Source of the DNA: Flavobacterium silvaticum | GTDB taxonomy: Bacteria; Bacteroidota; Bacteroidia; Flavobacteriales; Flavobacteriaceae | DNA length: 64,000 nucleotides | Reading direction: 5' to 3' | Assembly: GCF_012911565.1 (NCBI RefSeq) | Contig: NZ_JAAMPU010000098.1 | Span: 96,339 to 160,338, forward strand | In this document: in pieces, positions 1-10,600 of the stretch | How positions within the stretch are numbered: the stretch's first letter is position 1 | How the letters are laid out: every line of letters begins with the position of its first letter | Notes under the pieces: model-generated | What the model was told of the DNA's origin: nothing | The model's database searches: none | What the model saw: the letters and a program-made list of their open reading frames with translations, nothing else | Program-made: the position numbers and the translations under genes

Positions 1-459
1 TTTAAAGAAAAAGTCAAAGAGCTTTTGGATGTTGGGCTGGCGGAAAAGCCGGAACTCTTCCTTATCGATCTTTCGGTGAATGAAGCCAATAAAATAACGG
101 TTACGCTTGATGGCGACAACGGTGTGACTTTGCAGGATTGCATCGACATCAGCCGTGCGGTAGAACACAACCTCGATCGTGAGGAGCAGGATTTTTCGCT
201 TGAAGTAGCATCGGCCGGAGTATCGTCGCCTTTGAAAATCAGGCGTCAGTATAAAAAGAACATCGGTCGGTTTTTGAAAGTCAAAACAGGATCAGAAGAA
301 ATCGAAGCCGAACTTACGGATGCCAATGAAGATTTCATTATCCTGGAATGGCAATCGCGCGAACCGAAAAAAACAGGTAAGGGAAAAGAAACGGTAGACA
401 ATCGCCGCGAAATTCCGTACACAGATATAAAAGAAGCAATCGTTACAATCAAATTTTAA
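1..459 (+). CDS. rimP: Ribosome maturation factor RimP, 5' end cut off by window
   Basis: RimP binds the 30S subunit and helps its late maturation in the cytoplasm. The frame is open from base 1 ([13 protein letters not shown]...), so only the start codon and a residue or two are probably missing; the internal TTG at 25 is not the start. 152 residues are visible, close to the usual 150-160. The N-terminal domain carries the family stretch [14 protein letters not shown] and then [12 protein letters not shown]; the C-terminal part (about residues 85-152) is the small beta-barrel domain. It lies 10 bases before nusA in the common rimP-nusA-infB order, which supports the call strongly. Confidence 0.93.
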   Translation, partial: FKEKVKELLDVGLAEKPELFLIDLSVNEANKITVTLDGDNGVTLQDCIDISRAVEHNLDREEQDFSLEVASAGVSSPLKIRRQYKKNIGRFLKVKTGSEEIEAELTDANEDFIILEWQSREPKKTGKGKETVDNRREIPYTDIKEAIVTIKF

Positions 460-469
460 AATACTTAAA

Positions 470-1714
470 ATGGAAAATCTCGCATTAATTGACTCGTTTT
501 CAGAGTTTAAAGATGATAAACTCATTGACCGCGTTACGTTGATGGCCATCCTCGAAGATGTTTTCAGAAATGCCTTGAAAAAGAAGTTCGGTTCCGATGA
601 CAATTTCGATATCATCATCAACCCGGACAAAGGAGATATGGAAATCTGGAGAAGACGTGTCATTGTTGCCGATGACGACCTCGATCTGGAAAACGAAGAA
701 ATTACGCTGACCGAAGCGCGCAGAATAGAACCCGATTTTGAAATTGGTGAAGAAGTTTCAGAAGAAGTGAAACTGATAGATCTTGGGCGCCGCGCCATCC
801 TTGCTTTGCGTCAGAACCTGATTTCAAAGATCCACGAACACGACAATACAAACCTGTACAAACAGTTCAAAGACCTTATAGGTGAAATTTATACGGCAGA
901 AGTGCACCACGTTAGGCCGCGTGTCGTAATTTTGGTCGACGACGAAGGAAACGAAATCGTATTGCCGAAGGAAAAACAAATCCCGAGCGACTTTTTTCGC
1001 AAGGGTGACAACGTTCGCGGAATCATCGAAAATGTGGAATTGAAAGGAAACAAACCACAAATCGTGATGTCGCGTACATCGGAGAAATTCCTTGAGAAAT
1101 TGTTCGAGCAGGAAATTCCGGAGGTTTTCGACGGATTGATCATGGTAAAAGCCGTGGTTCGTATTCCGGGTGAAAAAGCGAAAGTTGCCGTAGATTCTTA
1201 TGACGATCGCATTGATCCGGTTGGGGCCTGTGTCGGTATGAAAGGATCGCGTATCCACGGAATCGTCCGCGAACTCGGAAATGAGAACATCGACGTGATC
1301 AACTACACCACGAACAATCAATTGTTCATTACCCGTGCGCTTAGCCCGGCAAAAGTATCGTCCATCAAGATTGACGAAGAGAATAAAAGAGCCGATGTGT
1401 TCCTGAAGCTGGAAGAAGTTTCCAAAGCTATCGGACGCGGTGGCCACAATATAAAACTGGCCGGTTTACTTACCGGTTATGAATTGGATGTGATACGCGA
1501 AGGCGTTATTGCAGAAGAGGAGGACGATGTAGAGTTGACAGAGTTCTCTGACGAGATCGAAGCATGGGTGATCGAGGAATTCGCGAAAATCGGGCTTGAC
1601 ACGGCAAAAAGCGTCCTGAAACAGGATGTTGCCGATTTGGTACGACGCACGGATCTCGAGGAAGAAACGATCCAGGATGTCATGCGGATTCTGAAAGAAG
1701 AATTCGAGGGGTAA
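470..1714 (+). CDS. nusA: Transcription elongation/termination factor NusA
   Basis: NusA binds RNA polymerase and nascent RNA and modulates pausing, termination and antitermination. The 414-residue protein shows the N-terminal polymerase-binding domain (about 1-130), an S1 domain (about 135-200, EIYTAEVHHVRPRVVILV), then two KH domains, the first with the conserved DPVGACVGMKGSRI (around residue 247) and the second with KAIGRGGHNIKLA. A short acidic tail follows; the second AR repeat of proteobacterial NusA is absent, as expected for this phylum. The start ATG lies 10 bases after rimP. Second gene of the rimP-nusA-infB operon. Confidence 0.97.
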   Translation: MENLALIDSFSEFKDDKLIDRVTLMAILEDVFRNALKKKFGSDDNFDIIINPDKGDMEIWRRRVIVADDDLDLENEEITLTEARRIEPDFEIGEEVSEEVKLIDLGRRAILALRQNLISKIHEHDNTNLYKQFKDLIGEIYTAEVHHVRPRVVILVDDEGNEIVLPKEKQIPSDFFRKGDNVRGIIENVELKGNKPQIVMSRTSEKFLEKLFEQEIPEVFDGLIMVKAVVRIPGEKAKVAVDSYDDRIDPVGACVGMKGSRIHGIVRELGNENIDVINYTTNNQLFITRALSPAKVSSIKIDEENKRADVFLKLEEVSKAIGRGGHNIKLAGLLTGYELDVIREGVIAEEEDDVELTEFSDEIEAWVIEEFAKIGLDTAKSVLKQDVADLVRRTDLEEETIQDVMRILKEEFEG

Positions 1715-1759
1715 CATCCGTCGCCCGCAACAACACAACGATAACAACTAATTAGATTT

Positions 1760-4489
1760 ATGTCTGAAGAAAGAGTAATAAGGATTAACAAGGTTTTACG
1801 GGAGCTCAACATTTCGCTTGACCGCGCCGTGGATTTCCTCAAGGAAAAGGGGATAGCCATTGACGCAAACCCGAATGCCAAGATTTCCGAGAGCGAGCAC
1901 AATCAGCTGATGAGCCAGTTCGCCGGAGACCGGGGCAATAAGGTCGCGTCCCAGGAAGTGGGCGAAGAAAAGCGCAAGGAAAAAGAAGCGCTACGTATTG
2001 AACGCGAAAAGGAGATCGAAGATAAAAGAAAGATCGACGAAGAACGCGCGCGCCAGGAAGTGATCCGTGCCAAGGCCGTAGTAACGGGCCCAAAACAGGT
2101 GGGGACCATTGACCTGGAACCAAAAACATCCGAACCTGTCGCTGCTGCTCCGGCACCGATTGCTGCTGTTACAACACCAGCTTCACCTGTCGCTGCTGCG
2201 CCGGTTGAAGAAACCAAGCCTGTTGAAAAGCCTGCAGCGCCAGTGCAGGAAACGCCTGCTCCTGCAACACAGGAAGCCGCAAAACCAGGCGAAGAAACCT
2301 TCGTCACAAAATACACACAGTTACAAGGGGCAAAATTGACAGGACAAACCATTGACCTGTCTCAGTTCAATCGTCCTAAAAAGAAGGAAACACCTGCTCC
2401 GGGAGCAAATTCCAATGCTTCCAATAACGAGAAGAACAAACGCAAGCGCATTGTTAAACCTGTAAATAATCCAGGCGGACCTCGTCCCGGTGGAAATACA
2501 GGCGGCGGATTTCAGAAACCGGGAGCTCCGAGACCTGGCCAAAAGCCGGGAGCAAGACCGTCTATTGTTTCTAAAGTAGAGCCGACCGAAGAAGAAGTTA
2601 AAAACCAGATCCGTGAAACCCTTGAGAAACTTCAGGGTAAAGGCGGAAAATCAAAAGCGGCGAAGTATCGTCGTGACAAAAGGGATACGCACCGCCAGAA
2701 ATCAGAAGATGAACAACGTTCGTTAGAAGAAGGAAGCAAGACACTCAAAGTAACCGAGTTCGTTACCGTAGGTGAAATTGCGACCATGATGGATGTGCCG
2801 ATCACAAAGGTGATCGGAACCTGTATGTCACTCGGTATCATGGTAACCATGAACCAGCGTCTTGATGCCGAAACATTGAGCATCGTGGCAGATGAATTCG
2901 GTTATGACGTAGAGTTTATCACTACAGATATCGAAGAAAACCTCCAGGTAGAGCAGGATGCGCCAGAAGATTTGGTAGAACGTGCGCCGATAGTTACCGT
3001 AATGGGGCACGTTGACCACGGTAAGACATCGCTACTCGATTACATTCGTAAAGAAAACGTAATTGCGGGTGAATCGGGAGGTATTACACAGCACATCGGG
3101 GCTTACGGAGTTACATTGGATAGCGGCCAGAAAATAGCATTCCTCGATACGCCGGGTCACGAAGCGTTTACTGCGATGCGTGCGCGTGGTGCCCAAATCA
3201 CCGATATTGCCATTATCGTAATAGCTGCGGACGACGATATCATGCCCCAAACCAAGGAAGCTATCAGCCACGCACAAGCGGCGGGAGTTCCTATCATATT
3301 TGCAATCAACAAAGTCGATAAACCAACGGCGAATCCTGAGAAAATCAAGGAGCGTCTTGCCGGAATGAACCTTTTGGTAGAAGATTGGGGCGGAAAAATC
3401 CAGTCGCAGGATATATCTGCCAAAACAGGTCTCAACGTAAAAGAACTTCTTGAAAAAGTATTGCTCGAAGCCGAAATCCTCGACCTGAAAGCCAATCCGG
3501 ATCGTGCCGCACAAGGTACTGTGGTAGAAGCTTTCCTCGATAAAGGGAAAGGTTATGTGGCTACAATCCTCGTTCAGACAGGTACGCTTCGTGTTGGGGA
3601 TTATGTTCTTGCCGGACGTCACCACGGGAAAATCCGTGCCATGCATGATGAACGTGGCCACGTTGTAAAAGAAGCAGGGCCGTCTACTCCGGTATCGGTT
3701 CTGGGTCTTGACGGAGCGCCAACCGCGGGTGATAAATTCACGGTATTCGAAGACGAACGTGAGGCCAAGCAGATCGCTGTAAAACGTGCCCAATTGCAAC
3801 GTGAACAGTCTGTACGTACGCAGCGCCACATTACGCTTGCCGAAATCGGACGCCGTATCGCTCTTGGCCAGTTCAAGGAATTGAACATCATCATCAAAGG
3901 TGACGTGGATGGATCTGTGGAAGCACTTTCAGACTCGTTCTCTAAATTGTCTACCGAAGAAATCCAGGTGAATATCATCCACAAAGGAGTCGGTGCGATT
4001 ACGGAAACAGATGTCAACCTCGCATCTGCATCAGACGCGATCATCATCGGGTTTAACGTTCGTCCATCACAATCTGCGAGAACACTTGCCGATAAGGAAG
4101 AAATCGACATCCGTAATTATTCGATTATTTACGATGCGATCGACGACCTTAAAGATGCCATGGAAGGAATGCTTTCTCCGGAAATCAAGGAAGAAGTTAC
4201 TGGAACCGCCGAAATACGAGAATTGTTCAAGATTTCAAAAGTCGGGACTATTGCAGGTTGTATGGTGACCGATGGAAAAATCTTCCGAGCCTCTAAAATC
4301 CGACTTATCCGTGACGGTGTGGTAATCCATACAGGCGAACTGACGGCTTTGAAACGTTTCAAAGACGATGTGAAAGAAGTTTCAAAAGGTTACGATTGCG
4401 GTATCCAGCTTAAAGGCTACAATGACATCGAGATCAATGACCTTATCGAAGCTTATCAGGAAGTCCAGGTTAAAAAGAAGCTTAAATAA
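1760..4489 (+). CDS. infB: Translation initiation factor IF-2
   Basis: IF-2 is the GTPase that brings initiator fMet-tRNA to the 30S subunit and promotes 70S joining. The 909-residue protein has an IF2_N domain at about 5-60 ([20 protein letters not shown]), a long Ala/Pro/Glu/Lys-rich low-complexity linker (about 65-310, with a Pro-Gly-rich patch near 240-270), a second IF2_N-like region, and the GTPase core: G1 GHVDHGKT at 416-423, G3 DTPGHE, G4 NKVD. Domains II, III and IV follow to the end. It begins 45 bases after nusA. A strong hairpin 22 bases after the stop ends the operon. Confidence 0.98.
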   Translation: MSEERVIRINKVLRELNISLDRAVDFLKEKGIAIDANPNAKISESEHNQLMSQFAGDRGNKVASQEVGEEKRKEKEALRIEREKEIEDKRKIDEERARQEVIRAKAVVTGPKQVGTIDLEPKTSEPVAAAPAPIAAVTTPASPVAAAPVEETKPVEKPAAPVQETPAPATQEAAKPGEETFVTKYTQLQGAKLTGQTIDLSQFNRPKKKETPAPGANSNASNNEKNKRKRIVKPVNNPGGPRPGGNTGGGFQKPGAPRPGQKPGARPSIVSKVEPTEEEVKNQIRETLEKLQGKGGKSKAAKYRRDKRDTHRQKSEDEQRSLEEGSKTLKVTEFVTVGEIATMMDVPITKVIGTCMSLGIMVTMNQRLDAETLSIVADEFGYDVEFITTDIEENLQVEQDAPEDLVERAPIVTVMGHVDHGKTSLLDYIRKENVIAGESGGITQHIGAYGVTLDSGQKIAFLDTPGHEAFTAMRARGAQITDIAIIVIAADDDIMPQTKEAISHAQAAGVPIIFAINKVDKPTANPEKIKERLAGMNLLVEDWGGKIQSQDISAKTGLNVKELLEKVLLEAEILDLKANPDRAAQGTVVEAFLDKGKGYVATILVQTGTLRVGDYVLAGRHHGKIRAMHDERGHVVKEAGPSTPVSVLGLDGAPTAGDKFTVFEDEREAKQIAVKRAQLQREQSVRTQRHITLAEIGRRIALGQFKELNIIIKGDVDGSVEALSDSFSKLSTEEIQVNIIHKGVGAITETDVNLASASDAIIIGFNVRPSQSARTLADKEEIDIRNYSIIYDAIDDLKDAMEGMLSPEIKEEVTGTAEIRELFKISKVGTIAGCMVTDGKIFRASKIRLIRDGVVIHTGELTALKRFKDDVKEVSKGYDCGIQLKGYNDIEINDLIEAYQEVQVKKKLK

Positions 4490-4510
4490 TTCCTGAAAAT
4501 AATTAAATTC

Positions 4511-4535
4511 AAAACCCGATTCGTCGGGTTTTTTT
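4511..4535 (+). terminator. Intrinsic terminator after infB
   Basis: Perfect hairpin with stem AAAACCCGA/TCGGGTTTT and loop TTCG, followed by a run of T. The T run ends exactly where the next reading frame's first ATG begins (4536). Confidence 0.85.
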
Positions 4536-4541
4536 ATGCTT

Positions 4542-5639
4542 ATGAAATCATTTTTTCTATTGCTTTTGCTTCCGGTTATGACGATGGGGCAAAATTCGGA
4601 CAGGTTCCTTATTTCATTGAAAGATAAAAAGGACAAACCTATGGCCTATTTTAATTTCTACATCGATAAGGTGTATGACAAGCGCCAGATGCAGGATAAT
4701 ATCGGAACCATACAGAAAGGGATTGCCAATTCGCGCCAGCTTGCCAATTTCGATAAACCATTGCCTGAAGCCTTCGGTAATTATTTTTCGGTCGTGCTTC
4801 CCAAAAAAGAAGGGGCACGAAAACTTTCTATTTGTTTTTACGACCTGTTTGTCGGGGAAAAAACGGATTATGCGGGAAATGAAGAAACAGGACTGGCTGT
4901 TGCCGTAGTTGATTTTATAGAAGAACGCGATGGAAAACCGGTTACGGTCGGCCGCTTTTCAGAGACCGCGCATGGCAAAAGCGGTTGGGATATCACGTCG
5001 ACGCACGATGACCGGATCAAAGAAGTGATGCAGCGTTGCTTTAATGCATTTAATAATCTCGGATCGGAACAAGAATTGAATATTCCGTTTGATCCTCTGG
5101 TTCCCCAAGTAATAAAAAGTATCGAAATTCCTCCCAAAGGAATCTATATATCATTTGCGGATGCATTGAATGGCAACCCAACCGAAACGGAATTTTATGC
5201 CAGTGAAAATGAAGGCCGCTTCTTGCTTTTCAGCCAACCAATGCGTACTCCCGTTAATGGATATTACGGGTTTAGCGACGGCCAGGGCTTTTATCTTAAC
5301 CTGGGGAAATATGCCGGTGATAATTTTTATTATAGAGCAGAAATTGTCGGGCCGAAATACCTTGTTTTCATACCGAACCGCGATAAAGAACTTTTTATGC
5401 GGATTGCACCAATAGTACTAGGATTTTCGGGGCCTGCCATTGCAGATGCTGCAATCAGCGACACCATTCCGGTTTTGATCGATCGCCTGACGGGCCAATT
5501 GACGATGATGGATGATTCACAACTAAAAAGGTTATTGATGCCTTATCCTGAAATCTGGACCAAATTTGAGAAAGGCCCGCGTGGAATGTCTGAAAGGAAG
5601 ACAGCGTTGCAAGCCTATTTTGAGAAAGTAAAAAAATAA
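4542..5639 (+). CDS. Secreted protein of unknown function
   Basis: No family is recognised. The 365-residue product starts with a signal peptide (MKSFFLLLLLPVMTMGQ) with probable cleavage before QNSD, so it should be periplasmic or outer-membrane associated. No lipobox cysteine and no later membrane segment are visible; the rest looks like a soluble mixed alpha/beta protein. ATG 4542 is preferred over ATG 4536 because it begins directly with the charged signal-peptide N-terminus; both lie at the T run of the infB terminator, so there is almost no leader. The gene may be expressed by read-through or from a promoter inside the end of infB. It is convergent with the SPOR gene. Confidence 0.7.
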   Translation: MKSFFLLLLLPVMTMGQNSDRFLISLKDKKDKPMAYFNFYIDKVYDKRQMQDNIGTIQKGIANSRQLANFDKPLPEAFGNYFSVVLPKKEGARKLSICFYDLFVGEKTDYAGNEETGLAVAVVDFIEERDGKPVTVGRFSETAHGKSGWDITSTHDDRIKEVMQRCFNAFNNLGSEQELNIPFDPLVPQVIKSIEIPPKGIYISFADALNGNPTETEFYASENEGRFLLFSQPMRTPVNGYYGFSDGQGFYLNLGKYAGDNFYYRAEIVGPKYLVFIPNRDKELFMRIAPIVLGFSGPAIADAAISDTIPVLIDRLTGQLTMMDDSQLKRLLMPYPEIWTKFEKGPRGMSERKTALQAYFEKVKK

Positions 5640-5663
5640 AAAGCTCCTTCTTAGGAGCTTTTT
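5638..5663. terminator. Bidirectional terminator between convergent genes
   Basis: An 11-bp perfect stem (AAAAAGCTCCT/AGGAGCTTTTT) with loop TCTT and A/T runs on both sides. It overlaps the stop codon of the plus-strand gene and lies 13 bases past the stop of the minus-strand SPOR gene, so it can serve both. Confidence 0.85.
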
Positions 5664-5676
5664 ATTTGTAGGATTG

Positions 5677-6066
5677 TTATTTATTAGGCTTTACGATGAT
5701 TGCATTTGAATACTTTTTCCTCAATAATTCAAGATTCCTTTCGGCCTCGACGCGCGATTTGAAACTTCCGACCCAAACTTTATAAGCCGGCGTACTGAAT
5801 ACTATTGTGGCGTCGTACTCCTTGAAATCATTCCTGAAAGAAGTGAGGATTTTTTTCGATGTTTCGCTGTCGCCATTGAAGATCTGGATTTTATAACGGT
5901 CGGTTGTGGTCAAAGATGGGTTGATTCTTCGCTTTTCAGTAAGCATCTGATCAAATTTCGGGTCTTGTGAAACGGTGACATTACCCTGTTGGGCTAATCC
6001 GGAAATAGAAAAAGTTACTGCAATTACAAATGTTGTGATGGCCGATTTGGTTGAGCGGAAATTCAT
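5677..6066 (-). CDS. Secreted SPOR-domain protein
   Basis: A 129-residue secreted protein: signal peptide at about 1-25 (TTFVIAVTFSISGLAQ), a short linker, then a SPOR-type domain at about 55-127 (YKIQIFNGDSETSKKIL, YKVWVGSFKSRVEAERNLE, ending NAIIVKPNK). SPOR domains bind denuded septal peptidoglycan. The start at 6066 is chosen because it begins the signal peptide; a longer frame to 6120 would run through the promoter-like site. Single gene with its own promoter and a shared terminator. The SPOR assignment is by motif layout; the specific role is unknown. Confidence 0.82.
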   Translation of the reverse strand: MNFRSTKSAITTFVIAVTFSISGLAQQGNVTVSQDPKFDQMLTEKRRINPSLTTTDRYKIQIFNGDSETSKKILTSFRNDFKEYDATIVFSTPAYKVWVGSFKSRVEAERNLELLRKKYSNAIIVKPNK

Positions 6067-6084
6067 AAAATGGTGATTTTTATA

Positions 6085-6116
6085 CAAATGTAAACGAAAT
6101 GAATTTGCGGCTCCAA
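6085..6116 (-). promoter_or_regulatory. Promoter of the SPOR-domain gene
   Basis: On the minus strand TTG (6114-6116) is followed after 21 bases by TACATTTG (6085-6092), matching the Bacteroidota pattern TTG-N17-23-TAnnTTTG. It lies 18 bases upstream of the start at 6066. Confidence 0.55.
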
Positions 6117-6188
6117 GCAATTTATTTAGAATTATTATAAATTGATATTTAAGATTATTTTAAGGCTTCCGAAATACGATGGATATTG

Positions 6189-6196
6189 TATTTTTG
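6189..6196 (+). promoter_or_regulatory. Candidate -7 element of the act-cox operon
   Basis: TATTTTTG fits TAnnTTTG about 88 bases upstream of actA. No convincing TTG lies at the expected distance, so support is weak. Confidence 0.35.
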
Positions 6197-6283
6197 TGTC
6201 GATTTTTTAAGAGAAATGCCACATTCCATAGTGTTTTTGCTTGGATGGCATTTGTAAGAATTTTGTCGATAACCGTTTACAAT

Positions 6284-7609
6284 ATGAAAAAATTGGGTAA
6301 CCATTATTCGATTCTGAAAACCCTGTTCTTTAGCCTTGCTTTATTGCTTTCTGCTTCTGTTTCCATGGGTCAGGCTGCTCCGGCCGCCCCAGCTCCTGAA
6401 GCCGCCGCTGCCGCACCTGCCGAAGCTAAAGGTGATCCTGCAGCTGGTAAAGCACTCTTCAACTCGAACTGTGCCGCTTGTCACAAACTTGATTCAAAAT
6501 CTACTGGTCCTGCGCTCCGTGGCGTGGCCGGAAAGCACGATATGTCGTGGATTTACAAGTGGGTTCACAACAGTTCGGAAATGATCAAATCCGGAGATGC
6601 CGCAGCCGTTAAATTGTTTGAAGAAAACAATCATTCGGTGATGACTGCATTTCCTCAATTGTCAGAAACGGATATCAACAACATCATTGCTTATACGTCT
6701 GAGCCTAAGGCTGAGCCTGTAACGCCTCCAGGTGCAGGGCCTCCGGGGACAGCAGCAGCCGATAGCGGTATTTCCAACAACGTAATCCTGGGTGCTCTTA
6801 TTGTAGTCCTGTTTATCCTGGTCATCATGCTTGTCATGGTAAACCGTGTCCTGAACCGCGTTGCTGAGAAAAACGGACTTGAAATCGTTACAAAAGAACC
6901 GGGAACTCCAATCTGGAAAGCATTTGCGAAAAACCAATTCCTTGTGCTTGTTTCAACTATTGTATTGATGCTTGCGGGCGGTTATTATGTTTACGGATAC
7001 CTGATGCAGGTTGGTGTAGATCAAAATTACGAACCGGTCCAGCCAATCCATTATTCACACAGAATACACGCGGGCAGCAACGGAATCGACTGTAAATATT
7101 GTCACTCTGCAGCCCGTGTCGGTAAAAACGCTGGTATTCCTTCTTTGAACGTTTGTATGAACTGTCACAAGAATATCTCTGAAGTATCAGATACTACTGC
7201 AACGGCCGATCATACCAAAGCATTCTACGACGGCGAAATCCAAAAGCTTTACAATGCCGTCGGATGGGATAAGGCGACCCAAAAATATACAGGCAAAACC
7301 CAGCCGGTTAATTGGGTTCGTATCCACAATCTTCCTGATTTTGTTTACTTCAACCACTCCCAGCACGTGACTGTTGCCGGCATCGAATGCCAGACTTGCC
7401 ACGGACCGGTACAGACGTACGAAGTCATGAAGCAATTCGCTCCATTGACGATGGGCTGGTGCGTGAACTGTCACCGCAAGACCGAGGTCAAGATGGAAGG
7501 CAATGCGTATTACGACAAGATCCACTCGGAACTTGCCAAAAAATATGGCGTCGATAAACTTACCGAAGCTCAGATGGGCGGACTTGAGTGCGGCAAATGC
7601 CACTATTAA
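6284..7609 (+). CDS. actA: Alternative complex III subunit ActA, multiheme cytochrome c
   Basis: Periplasmic electron-transfer subunit of alternative complex III, the menaquinol:cytochrome c/oxidase oxidoreductase that replaces bc1. The 441-residue product has a signal peptide, an Ala/Pro-rich linker, a class I cytochrome c domain with CAACH at 63-67, two membrane helices (about 165-190 and 212-235), then a pentaheme domain with CKYCH (270), CMNCH (291), CQTCH (369), CVNCH (393) and CGKCH (436) at the very C-terminus. That makes six heme c sites. ATG 6284 is chosen because it begins the signal peptide; an in-frame ATG at 6179 overlaps the candidate promoter. First gene of actABCDEF-coxBA. Confidence 0.93.
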   Translation: MKKLGNHYSILKTLFFSLALLLSASVSMGQAAPAAPAPEAAAAAPAEAKGDPAAGKALFNSNCAACHKLDSKSTGPALRGVAGKHDMSWIYKWVHNSSEMIKSGDAAAVKLFEENNHSVMTAFPQLSETDINNIIAYTSEPKAEPVTPPGAGPPGTAAADSGISNNVILGALIVVLFILVIMLVMVNRVLNRVAEKNGLEIVTKEPGTPIWKAFAKNQFLVLVSTIVLMLAGGYYVYGYLMQVGVDQNYEPVQPIHYSHRIHAGSNGIDCKYCHSAARVGKNAGIPSLNVCMNCHKNISEVSDTTATADHTKAFYDGEIQKLYNAVGWDKATQKYTGKTQPVNWVRIHNLPDFVYFNHSQHVTVAGIECQTCHGPVQTYEVMKQFAPLTMGWCVNCHRKTEVKMEGNAYYDKIHSELAKKYGVDKLTEAQMGGLECGKCHY

Positions 7610-7643
7610 TTCAAATGATTTTAGAAGCTAATTAGTATATACG

Positions 7644-10600
7644 ATGTCATCAAACAAAAAATACTGGAAAAGTGTTGAGGAACTAAGTGATAACAGTTCT
7701 ATTGTTGAGACGCTTAAAAATAACGAGTTTGCAGAGCCGATTCCCGTAGATGAATTCCTTGGAAATGGCGAAGCACTCTCATCTTCCCCCACTTCACGAC
7801 GCGACTTCCTCAAATTCGTAGGATTCAGCACTGCGGCCGCTTCATTGGCAGCTTGTGAAGGCCCGGTTCACAAGTCAATTCCATATGTAGTCCAGCCGGA
7901 GCAGATTATTCCGGGTGTCTGGAATATGTATGCGACTTCGTATTTCGATGGATTCGACTTTGCGAACCTTTTGGTGAAATCACGCGAAGGCCGTCCGATC
8001 AAAATTGAAAACAACACGATAGAAGGAGCTCGTTTTGCAGCCAATGCAAGGGTTCATGCGTCAATCCTTTCTATGTATGACAGCTCTCGTTTGAAGCAGC
8101 CTTTGGTGGCGGGAAAACCTGCTAGCTGGGATGATGCCAACGCTGCTGTCAAAAAAGGACTTGCCGATGCCAAAGCAAAAGGCGGACAGGTTGTTCTTTT
8201 AACCGGAACTATTGCTAGCCCGACGACTCAAAAATTAATCAATGAATTCGCTGCTGCCAATGGAGCGCGTCACATCCAATATGATGCGGTTTCGTCTTCG
8301 GCTGCCGTTGATGCTTTCGAAGCAGTTCACGGAGAGCGTGGTTTGGTAGATTACGACTTCTCAAAATCTGACCTTATCGTTTCTGTCGGCGCCGATTTCC
8401 TTGGCGATTGGCAAGGTGGCGGTTTTGATTCCGGATATACCAAAGGGCGTATTCCTGCAAACGGAAAAATGTCGCGCCATTTCCAGTTTGAATCGAACAT
8501 GACATTGTCCGGTGCTTCTGCCGACAAGCGTGTCCCGATGACCCCGACACAACAAAAACAGGCTCTTGTCCTTATTTATAATGTAGTTGCCGGTGGAAGC
8601 GCTCCTGTTTCCCTCGATGCAAAATTTACTGCCGAAGTCACTAAAGCCGCCCAGCAGCTTAAATCTGCAGGAAGCCGTGGTGTTTTGGTTACAGGTCTTG
8701 ACGATAAAAATGCACAATTACTTGCTCTGGGTATCAACCAGGCATTGGCAAGCCAGGCTTATGTAGGTGCGCCGATCCGTTATGTACGTAAAGGTTCCGA
8801 TGCACAAATGACCGCTTTCCTTTCTGATTTGACTTCAGGTAAAGTTGGTGCACTTATCATGAGTGGTGTCAATCCTGCTTATACCTTGCCAGACGGTAAG
8901 GCATTCGCCGATGCGGTGAAAGCACTTCCGTTCTCTGCCACATTCACGTTGCGTGACGACGAAACGGCTAAAGTTTCAAAAGTCGCTTTGGCTGCTCCAC
9001 ATTTCCTTGAAACATGGGGTGATCTCGAATTGACAAAAGGAACATATTCATTGACACAGCCACTTATCCGTCCGCTGTTCAATACAAAACAATTTGAAGA
9101 GGCTTTGCTTTCATGGGCCGGAAGTCCTTCGACATATTACGATTACCTCAGGGCCAATGCTGCCAATCATTTGGTAGGAAAAAGCTGGAACCAAGCCGTA
9201 CATGATGGTGTTTGCGCTCACGAAGCACCGGGAGTGGGGGCTGGAAGTTTAGATGCTGCCAGTGCTGCTGCCGCTCTTTCACAAGCAAAAGCTACAGGTG
9301 ATTTTGAACTTGTGCTCTATACCAAAACAGGTTTGGGTGATGGCCAACAGGCTAACAATCCATGGCTTCAGGAATTCCCTGATCCGATTTCGCGTGTATC
9401 GTGGGATAACTATGTGACGATTTCTAAATTCGATGCCGATAAGATCGGAATGGAAAATAAGATCGTTGCAAACGGTGGTCTTAACGGAAGCTATGCCAAT
9501 ATTACTGTCGGCGGAAAAAAACTGGATAATGTTCCGGTAATCGTCCAGCCGGGCCAGGCACATGGAACTTTGGGTCTGTCTGTAGGATATGGCCGTAAAG
9601 CTTCGATGCAGGAAGAAATGCAGGTAGGTGTAAATGCTTATCCGTTATACATCGGATTCAACAGCGTCCAATCTGCAAAAATCACGAATGCCGGCGGAGA
9701 ACATGAGTTTGCTTGTGTCCAGTCTCAAAAAACGCTTATGGGTCGTGGAGACATTATCAAGGAAACGACTCTTGAGGTATTCAATAAAGAGAATGCCGAA
9801 GTTTGGAACCCGATGCCGATGGTATCTCTCGATCACCAGGAAACTCCGGTTACCAAAGTTGATTTGTGGGAATCTTTCGACCAGACTACCGGTCACCACT
9901 TCAACCTTTCAATAGATCTTAATGCGTGTACGGGTTGTGGTGCGTGCGTCATTGCCTGCCATGCCGAAAATAACGTTCCTGTAGTTGGAAAATCAGAAGT
10001 AAGAAGAAGCCGCGATATGCACTGGCTGCGTATCGACCGTTACTATTCTTCTGAGGAAACCTTTGCCAAGGACGACGAGAAAAAAGAAAACTTCGACGGT
10101 CTTTGGGGCGACAAAGGTTCTTTGGGCGGATTTGGTGAAATGGAAGAGCCTGCAGATAATCCACAGGTGGCATTCCAGCCGGTAATGTGCCAGCATTGTA
10201 ACCACGCTCCGTGTGAAACGGTTTGTCCGGTTGCCGCTACATCCCACAGCCGTCAGGGACATAACCATATGGCTTACAACCGTTGCGTAGGTACTCGTTA
10301 TTGCGCGAACAACTGTCCGTATAAAGTGCGTCGTTTCAACTGGTTCCTATACAACCATAACGAAGAGTTCCCATATAACATGAACGACGACCTCGGACGC
10401 ATGGTCTTGAACCCGGATGTCAACGTTCGTTCACGTGGGGTTATGGAAAAATGTTCGTTCTGTATCCAGTCAACGCAAGCTGTTATCCTGAATGCAAAAC
10501 GTGCAGGAAGACCGGTTGCCAAAGGAGAATTCAACGATGCTTGTGCGTGTTCGGCCGCATGTTCTACAGGAGCTATGACTTTTGGGGACGTAAACGACAA

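Noticed and set aside
3032..3829. Long minus-strand open frame inside infB (265 codons)
   Set aside because: It lies wholly antisense to the conserved GTPase region and its translation has no family signature; it is a by-product of codon use.
6179..6283. N-terminal extension of ActA
   Set aside because: The in-frame ATG at 6179 precedes a -7-like site, and residues before MKKLGNHYS would spoil the signal peptide.
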